NCBI GenBank assembly: GCA_037954235.1
Contig: JBBMOA010000007.1
Span: 5,375,001 to 5,439,000, forward strand
Direction of reading: 5' to 3'
Length of the DNA stretch: 64,000 nucleotides
Origin: Aulostomus chinensis
Lineage: Eukaryota; Chordata; Actinopteri; Syngnathiformes; Aulostomidae
Made by a program: the position numbers and the translations under genes. Below the pieces are notes generated by a model. That model saw only the letters and a list, made by a program, of their open reading frames with translations. It was not told the origin of the DNA and ran no database searches. This document shows, one piece after another, positions 56,925 through 64,000 of this stretch (position 1 is its first letter; each line of letters starts with the position of its first letter).

Positions 56925-59240
56925 ATCATTAAGAATAAAATAAATATGCTTTTAAGAATTTGTGTCATTTATCAGATAAGACCACCGTCCCCACCAAACC
57001 CCCACTGCCACCACCAGAATCTCACTCTGAAATCTGTTCAAAACTTGAGAGCCCTGATCATGAAGTATCATGCCCATGAAGGCAGCCTCTGTTTAGCCCA
57101 CAGTCATTGCAGCACACTCACACACTGGGCCTCATTCATGAAATGTTCTTAAGCACAAATCTTTTCTCGGGTCAGGACTTTTTTTTAACCCCAAAAGTTC
57201 CATCCATTTTCTTCCACTTATCCTGTTAAGGGTCGCGTGGGGGGCTGGAGCCTATCCCAGCAGCCTTCGGTCGAGAGGCGGGGTTCACCCTGGACAGGTC
57301 ACCAGTCCATCACAGGGCCAACACACAGAGACAGACAACCATTCACAGTCACAGTCACACCTACAGTCAATTTAGAGCATACAATTACCCCAAAAGTTAT
57401 ATTTCAGAAATGTTTTTAAGTCTGTAAACCTCCTGACATAAATTGTCTGCTTCATGTAACTGTGTTTACACCAGACTGGCAAATACTTTAATCTTTACAA
57501 GAGGAACAATAGATGTCATGAGCAAGGAGTTATAAAATGTCACCAGACTTGCTGCCTGTCTAAACTATTTTATTGGGGGCCACAAAACATCTGTGGTGTG
57601 TAAGAATATTTCCTGAATGAAACCCATTGACTAAGCCATGTATTGATATACTTTTTGTTAAATATTCACATGGTTTTTAGGTTTAAAGCTTTGATTTAGA
57701 GTTACGCTGGAATGTTTGTTTGCGTGTGATTATTAGAGTAAAGAGGGAGCGAGCGAGGACAGAGAGATCAAGAGCTGGAGGAACCACGTGAGAAAGTCTA
57801 TGTAGTGGGATCATTTTTGTTTTTGAAGTGGTAAAAGAGTAGATTACAGTCAGTTTACTGTAGAATTGTACATGTATTACATGGATTCTCTGTGTTTTTC
57901 CCAGATTGATTTTTTTTGTGGGGATACAACTCACAACATAGACTGCATAAATTCATTATAAATAGGAGATTTTGACGAAGACCTCTTCCTTTTTAAAAAT
58001 ATGGTATTTGCTGATTCATAATAAACAGATGCTCACTGGCCCTAATGTTCCTGATGGCTCTGCAACAGACTGGCAACCCTTCCAGAGTGTACCCTGCCTC
58101 TCGCTAAATGTCAGCTGGGGTAGGACCCGGCCCCCACCCCCCTGTGACCCTTAACGGATACACTGGATTGAAAATGGATGGACAATAAACAGAGAAAGAT
58201 GAGGACAGACTGGTGGATGAAAGGAAGAGCAAACATGTTCTAGTATTAGGGGCTGACAAGATACCATGATGTATCCACTGTGACAGGGAAAACCCACTGG
58301 ATACCTCAAGTGATGCAAAACAGCAATAAACTTAGTAGCAAATATTCCAAGCAAGCCAAGCCAACATGACTCTGGCTGATACCTTAACGCTGCACTGCCT
58401 ATATTCTTGTATCGCAAAGCACCAGTTTCAGACGATGTTGTTCGTCACCTGTCTTCTTGTTATCTTCTTGTGATATTTTCATATTTTTTCCTGATTTCGT
58501 CCTCGTTTCATTTCACTGTCAGATTTTCCCAAATCCATTTACAATAGCAAGCGTCAGGGCAGTCATGAGGTCACACTGTAAACTCTTGGGTGCTTAAGTT
58601 TAGATATGTCACCCTTCGCTGTGTTAACATGGTGCAAAAACTTGAATTCCAAATGTTATCTATTAAGAAGAGTTACCTGGTCCATCTTGGTGATACTGTC
58701 CTGGTGCGAGCTGGAGCTAGAGTGGACCCTGAGGTCCAGTGGCTCCAGAAGTGTAAAGGTCCAGTTAAGGTCCAGGTGACTGAGGTCTCTGCAGTGGACA
58801 TTATCCAGCAGGTGGCTCAGCAGGTCACCCCAATTGTTGCAGCGATCTCCGAGGTCAAAGCTGGCCTTGAGTGTGAGCAAGCTGGCCCGGCGGGATATGA
58901 GGTGATGGGTGTAATGGTGAACCCATGACTTCCACCTCTCAAACTCACGATTGGACACAAGCAGCCCTTCTTGACCCAGGTGGAAGACGCCACGGCGGGA
59001 ATAGTCAGCCACCCGCCACAGCTTCCATGAGCGAATGAGGCAGCTCCAGCTCAGGCACACCAAAGCGCAGCTACATTTATCTACTTCATTCAGAAAAGAC
59101 AAGACATGCAGCTGGCACTCCACTGGCAGGAAGTTGAAGGGAAAGTAGTCGTCAACTGCTTTCCGCCGGCTGCTTACAGGAACCAGGGGTCTTTTCCGAG
59201 GTGACATGATGAGAGAGGCAGATATAATGTTGGTGGTCAT
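54457..59240 (-). CDS. F-box protein with leucine-rich C-terminal half
   Basis: F-box proteins are substrate adaptors of SCF (Skp1-Cullin-F-box) ubiquitin ligases. Two coding exons, 59240-58677 and 55044-54457, join in phase 0 through GT-AG borders to give 383 residues. Residues about 34-76 (FNFLPVECQLHVLSFLN, then CALVCLSW and WKLWRVADY) form an F-box. The rest has regularly spaced leucines (LLTQFQQLRVLELKYF, LTKSLPNLKSLTLHIL, LPALRELRAKK) typical of LRR-like F-box proteins. There are two possible starts: the ATG at 59240, or an in-frame ATG at 59207 (MSPRKR) with a basic start. A non-coding exon probably precedes it, with a donor at 60027 and an acceptor at 59315. The intron contains a SINE and a CA tract. 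I do not recognise the exact orthologue, so no symbol is given. Confidence 0.87.
56891..56923. repeat. (CA)n microsatellite
   Basis: About 16 CA units in the F-box gene intron. Confidence 0.92.
57200..57382 (-). mobile_element. SINE 3' fragment
   Basis: ATGG tail, CGACCCTTAACAGG, TCCAGGGTGAACCCCGCC and the TGTGTTGGCCCTGTGATGG block, minus strand; the tRNA-like head is missing. Confidence 0.78.
58052..58183 (+). mobile_element. SINE 3' fragment
   Basis: Diverged body (CTTCCAGAGTGTACCCTGCC, AAATGTCAGCTGGGGTAGG) ending AAAATGGATGGAC. Confidence 0.7.
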
Positions 59241-60027
59241 TGGTGGAGTTCAGAATCTCCACCGAGAGGTCTTGTGGTCTAGCTTTGCCATAAATCACTC
59301 TTTCCAGTTGAAGGCTAAAAGACAATGAACAGAAAAAAGTCACATGTGAACTTCGTTTTCTAATGCTGTTACATAGCCCCCTTGCTCTTCACTGTGTTTT
59401 ATCTGTAAGTGCAAATGGTTAATATGTTCTGACACTTAATTATTGAGATCTTAGTTTGCAGTGATGTTCCTAATATTTTGGCCACTCCGGGCGTCAGCAC
59501 TACGCATACCCATACCACGCCACAAAAATGAAACTGACATACTAAAATTAACAAACCAAAACAATGAATATTTTTTGGTCTTGGGATCAAGAGGAGGTTC
59601 GTTTTTTCTTGCTCCTGTATTATTTGGACTGTGTGTGTTTATATCAGTCTAGCTCGAATGATTTGATCACAGTTGTTAATCACACTGTCCAAAGCGTGAT
59701 TACTTATAATAGATTGGAATGCACTGAACACTTACGTGCAGGATCGACATTTTGGTCGTCGTCTCATTTATTTATAAGTACATGAGGAAACTGACTTCCC
59801 AATAACTTCAATGTAACATTAGCACGTCAAACGTTAAACATGTCATCTAGTATGGCCTGACTTTCACCAAGGAATTAATTTACAGAATATTTAAACGACA
59901 CGCTTGTAAAATGACAAAAGGTTCTTTGGTAACACTTTAGTACTTTTACCTTCTATACATATTTTACACAACGACTATCAGACTTTCATGCGTTATTTTT
60001 GAGACAGCTATCGTGTCGTTAAGTTAC

Positions 60028-60115
60028 CTTTAGGTCGAACAGGCTCCCTCCCGTCGTGAGATAAAAACGCTAACTAGCTTGTTGTTAGCGCAGAGAGAAG
60101 ACAAAAGACTTTCAG
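60028..60115 (-). promoter_or_regulatory. Likely 5' non-coding exon and promoter of the F-box gene
   Basis: On the minus strand CCTAAAG/GTAACTTAAC is a good donor, with the exon ending at 60028, and the coding exon has an acceptor at 59315. The upstream limit is arbitrary. Confidence 0.45.
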
Positions 60116-60743
60116 AGTACACCTGATGAAAATAAACTGAGGAAAATGGTGTAGGTTCACCATTTAAGAATATGTTAGAAGCAGCATATTAATTTATACG
60201 ATTCTACGAATTCGAGACTTTAAAAAACTGAGCAGAGTAGCACTTAGTAAGGACGGCTAGTTAGCTGCCGAACAGCTGACTACTGTTGTTGTTTTTGCCT
60301 TGCAGGAGACAACGTCATCAAAATGCGCGACGTAATTAAAATGCGCGTCAGTGTCTCATTTAAGCATAGACAGATTGTTCAAGGACTGTTTGATCTTTGG
60401 GCCTGCAGAAGCCAGCGTGAAGAATAAATTACCTCAAGAATGAGACTGGGTCTCACAGGATTAAATAGCACCCTGACAGTCATGAATTAGCATGTTGATG
60501 GTCTGTGTGACTGCAAAAGTAGTCAGGAGACCGTGGAACGTGTCACTCAGCAATGTCCACTTTATCACCGGCAAAGATCCACACTTATTTTGCTGCTACA
60601 GAAAGAACAGCTCTCCTCAAATATTAGGGAAATCCTACAAAGGAATTTTGGCCTTTTTTTTTTTTTTGGTTTAATTTTTCAATTTTTGAAGATCTTCTGA
60701 TTTATTTTATAGAATTAAGATTGTTCAGATTCACGGTTGTTTG

Positions 60744-60942
60744 TCTGATTGGATACTCTAAATTGACCATAGGTGTGAATGTGAGTGTGAATGGTTGTTC
60801 GTCTTTGTTTGTTGGCCCTGCGATGGACTGGTGACCTGTCCAGGGTGAACCCCGCCTCTCACCTGTAGATGCTGGGATAGGCTCCACCCCCTGCGACAGC
60901 TTAACAGGAATAAGTGAAAGAAAATGGATGGATGGATGGATG
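60744..60942 (+). mobile_element. 5'-truncated SINE with target duplication
   Basis: Starts within the body (GGATACTCTAAATTGACC) and ends in (ATGG)n. The word AGATTGTTCAGATT stands at 60718-60731, just before it, and again at 60943-60956, just after. Confidence 0.75.
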
Positions 60943-60993
60943 GAAGATTGTTCAGATTGTCTGTGTAGGTTCTCATTCATCCAGGTCATCGTA

Positions 60994-61815
60994 GATCGAA
61001 GCGAAGTAAAATCTGGTCAACTGGACGTAAGTTTATCTTGAAGACGTTTCACCTCTCATCCGAGAGGCTTCTTCAGTTCTAGTGAAGAGTGTGGAAACTC
61101 CAGCTTATAAACCTATGTGGGAGTGGTCAGTGCTATAGTGGTGGAAACGACCCTCCCGAGACTCACCTGGCCTCCCCAAATGACAGTCGTTGTGAGGTGT
61201 CAGGGAGTTTCAGGGGTGGTCGTTAGGGAGTTTCACCGACCACTCAGATGCTAATGGGCTGTGCTGGCATCAGCCGTTCTACATGGGTCTTTCAGCTGAG
61301 CTCTTTGGGGAAGTTTTGAAAGGACTTGGTTGTAAATAGGTGAAAGGAAATGTCGCAGTCCACCTCCTCTGTTCAAAGATGGTTTCTCTATCCTGACGTG
61401 GATGGCTTCTTTAACTCCTCTTTCAAACCATCTGTCCTCTCTGTCGAGTATTTGGACATGGTCGTCCTGGAAGGAGTGGCTTTCCTCCTTGAGGTGGAGG
61501 AAAACCGCTGAGTCCTGTCCTCCAGAGTTGGCTCTTCTATGTTGGGCCATGCGCTTGTTGAGGGGCTGTTTGGTTTCCCCTATGTAGAGATCCGTGCAGG
61601 CCTCCCTGCACACCTCACAACGACTGTCATTTGGGGAGGCCAGGTGAGTCTCGGGAGGGTCGTTTCCACCACTATAGCACTGACCACTCCCACATAGGTT
61701 TATAAGCTGGAGTTTCCACACTCTTCACTAGAACTGAAGAAGCCTCTCGGATGAGAGGTGAAACGTCTTCAAGATAAACTTATGTCCAGTTGACCAGATT
61801 TTACTTCGCTTCGAT
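60994..61815 (-). mobile_element. Penelope-like element fragment, GIY-YIG domain, with inverted arms
   Basis: A minus frame at 61721-61251 contains CEVCREACTDLYIGET, KQPLNKRMAQHRR, AVFLHLKE and EAIHVRIEKPSLNRGG, the GIY-YIG endonuclease end of Penelope-like retroelements. Arms of about 212 bp, 60994-61205 and 61604-61815, are inverted copies of each other, beginning ATCGAAGCGAAGTAAAATC. No reverse transcriptase remains. Inverted terminal copies are known for this class. The right arm includes part of the coding frame. Confidence 0.82.
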
Positions 61816-61836
61816 TGTTCAGATTCACATTCCAGT

Positions 61837-61933
61837 TCAGAAGGTGGCGGTAATGCACCTAATCGTTGTTTTCCAACTGCCAATAAAGTAGAAGAAGAAG
61901 AAGAAGAACAACAACAACAACAACAACAACAAC
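61837..61933 (+). repeat. Retroelement 3' end with (AGA)n/(CAA)n tail
   Basis: AGGTGGCGGTAATGCACC, then GCCAATAAAGTAGAAGAAG, a 3' end common among fish repeats, running into GAA and then CAA triplets. Confidence 0.6.
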
Positions 61934-62344
61934 CATAAAAATAACAAAAACAGTAAAAATAACTAAAACAACAACATAACTTGTCTTGCCACAAACTTTA
62001 TTTTGCCCACTTCCTTCTATGCATCGTTAACGATATATCTTGTGCACAGCCAGCACCTGTCTGGGTCTGGGGGTCCTTAGCCAGAAAAACTTTAGCTAGA
62101 CATCTCGACGCTTTGAGCTTGTTTTCCATCGTAATTTTCAGAAATTCAAATATGATTTCTTATAGTTCCATGATTTTTAAATGTTTAATTTCTAATTTTT
62201 AAGTTCTGTTGAGATGTTGGGCATTTTAACATTGTTTAACATTTGAATCAGCGAAAGAATACATGCTCACTGATTTTAAGCTGATGGTTGAATCAATATT
62301 GATTCAACATATATAATAGCAGGCACCTTAAATTTGGGTCAGTG

Positions 62345-63045
62345 TCAGGTTTCAATGTGCACAGCAGCTGCAGACAAGAAGAGACTGGGCAAACTGATTA
62401 AGAAGGCCAGCTCTGTCCTGGGATGGCCCCTGGACACAGTGATGTGGTGGGAGAGAGGAGAACGATGGAAGCTGGCAAGCTTCACCCTAAGTGAAGGGCT
62501 TATGCAGGTCCTTCCTACCTGCAGCTGTCAAACTGTACAACAGTCACTGCTCCCTGTAACCTCCCCAGACCCTGGACAATCTTTCATGTGTAACATTTAA
62601 CATTTTGTGCAATACTTAAGTGCTGTGCAATTCCAACGCTTATGCTGCCCAACACTTATGCTGCTAGTATTTATTGCAGTTTATTGTAATTTATCATAGT
62701 GTTTTCTAGTTTTATTGTAGTTTATTACAGTTTCTGCTATTCATTGCCCTTGTACTTTTTTGCTGCTACTTCTCTGTTTCTGCTGCTGTAACAGTGCCAA
62801 TTTCCCCACTGAGGTACAAATAAAGGTTTATCTTATCTTATTTTATCTTATCTTATCCTATCTTATCTTATCTTATCCTATCTTACTTATCTTATCCTAT
62901 CTTACCTATCTTATCCTATCTTACTTATCTTATCCTATCTTACCTATCATATCCTATCTTACTTATCTTATCCTATCTTACCTATCTTATCCTATCTTAC
63001 TTATCTTATCCTATCTTACTTATCCTATCTTATCTTATCTTTTAG
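62345..63045 (+). mobile_element. LINE 3' end with (TCTTA)n-type tail
   Basis: A frame reading AADKKRLGKLIKKASSVLGWPLD and LMQVLPTC resembles the last part of a fish LINE polyprotein. An untranslated 3' part ends in AAATAAAGGTTTATC and then about 210 bp of TCTTA/TCCTA/CTTAC repeats (62829-63041) with an 18-bp higher period. Confidence 0.7.
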
Positions 63046-63408
63046 AATATTCAAAGTAGCCACCCTTTGGTTTAATGTCCAGTCCTTGTGTTTCTTTGCC
63101 CATACAAATCTCTTCTGCTTGTTGCTTTTCTTCAGTAGTGTTTTCTTAGCAGCTCTTTGACCACAACAATACAGTTTCACATCCTATTTGTCAAAGAACA
63201 ACATTTGGTCAAGTCTCCCTGGTGTCCAGAGTCGATGTGGAGAGTACCCCCCACTGAGTTGCCAGCCAACGTTGAGGTTTTTTTTTTTTTTCCTGGGTTT
63301 TCTCGTGGTTGTCTAAACCACGTTGTCATCCATTTCTATCAGCAACGCAGGACTCTGTCTTACAACCTGCTCTTCTTTCTGGTCATATTTGCTTATTTCG
63401 TGTTATTG

Positions 63409-63459
63409 GGGTTAGGGTTAGGGTAACGGTAGTGGTTTAGGTTAGTATTAGGGTTAGGG
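63409..63459 (+). repeat. Short interstitial telomere-like repeats
   Basis: GGGGTTAGGGTTAGGGTAAC, then further degenerate TTAGGG words. Only about two perfect repeats in a row, so it may be chance. Confidence 0.5.
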
Positions 63460-64000
63460 ACCTTTATCGCCGGGACACCGTCTTGTTTGCATAGAAAATT
63501 CCCTTTCGTCATCATCTGACGATGCTGGGTTTGCCGTCTACGTTGTCAAGCAATGCAGAGGGGGTACCCTCAACACTGGCTGTGGACGCGGGGGGACCAA
63601 ACCTCGTTCTTTGACGAATAGGGGGTGGGACTGCGTTGATCATAAAGGCCTGATTGGCGAAGTCTCCTCTGAACAGTTGATGTAGAGATGTGTCGGCTAC
63701 TAGAACTCTGTGTGAGTGGTCAGTTTATCTGTGAGTAGCTCTGGGGCAAGGGTGAGAATTTTGACAGTGTTAATAGTCATGGGGTAAATGTGAGACCAGA
63801 AAAATTGAAACACCTGCAAATAAGTTAAGGAAATGGGCAACACAAGAGCCCAGCAGCAGCTCTTGTCTATTTTTACTGCTCTACCATAGTGTAGTGTTTG
63901 TGTCATCTCATTTTAACTTGCACACTTTGTGGATACATCTCCAAAAGAGTTGCTGAATCTTGAGGAACTGTGAAAGAGTTTGTTGTGTGTTTTAGTTTCC

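Larger units (their letters stand above)
60116..64000. other. Right-end stretch without a host gene
   Basis: Contains a SINE, a Penelope-like fragment, a LINE 3' end and short telomere-like repeats. From 63060 to 63400 and from 63470 to 64000 I see nothing recognisable. Confidence 0.55.

Noticed and set aside
58590..58928. 112-codon plus frame
   Set aside because: Antisense shadow of the F-box gene's first coding exon.

Overview
The window looks like teleost fish nuclear DNA. The evidence is spliced vertebrate genes with long introns full of microsatellites, many copies of a fish-type tRNA-derived SINE with an (ATGG)n tail, decayed fish LINE fragments, a Penelope-like element, and the gene order arpin / fam169-like / anpep. 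ARPIN and ANPEP are also neighbours in human (15q26), so the right three quarters is an ordinary conserved locus.

Layout. (1) 1-17927: a head-to-tail array of a 489-bp unit, each carrying one tRNA-Gly gene on the + strand. There are 36 whole tRNA genes with a period of exactly 489 bp throughout; the left edge of the window is inside the array. Thirty-four copies read anticodon GCC and two read TCC. Every copy has C instead of T at tRNA position 55. (2) 17931-18322: a SINE on the array's right edge. (3) 18664-19815: the first three coding exons of arpin (minus strand). The remaining exons are not in the window, so the array lies inside or beyond the next arpin intron. (4) 21385-28373: an eight-coding-exon FAM169-family gene (minus), 398 codons. 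(5) 32365-51071: a complete 20-exon aminopeptidase N-type M1 metallopeptidase gene (minus), 941 residues. All splice phases close; one intron is GC-AG, and the exopeptidase motif reads DAVEN rather than GAMEN. (6) 54457-60028: a two-coding-exon F-box protein gene (minus), 383 residues, orthologue not identified. (7) 60110-64000: repeats, including a Penelope-like GIY-YIG fragment between inverted arms and a LINE 3' end with a pentanucleotide tail.

All four protein genes are on the minus strand and the tRNA genes are on the plus strand. The protein genes are unrelated in function: actin regulation, a nuclear-envelope/acetyltransferase-like protein, a cell-surface peptidase and a probable ubiquitin-ligase adaptor. 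Exon borders were set by hand from GT/AG sites, reading frame and remembered family sequences; no search or alignment was run.
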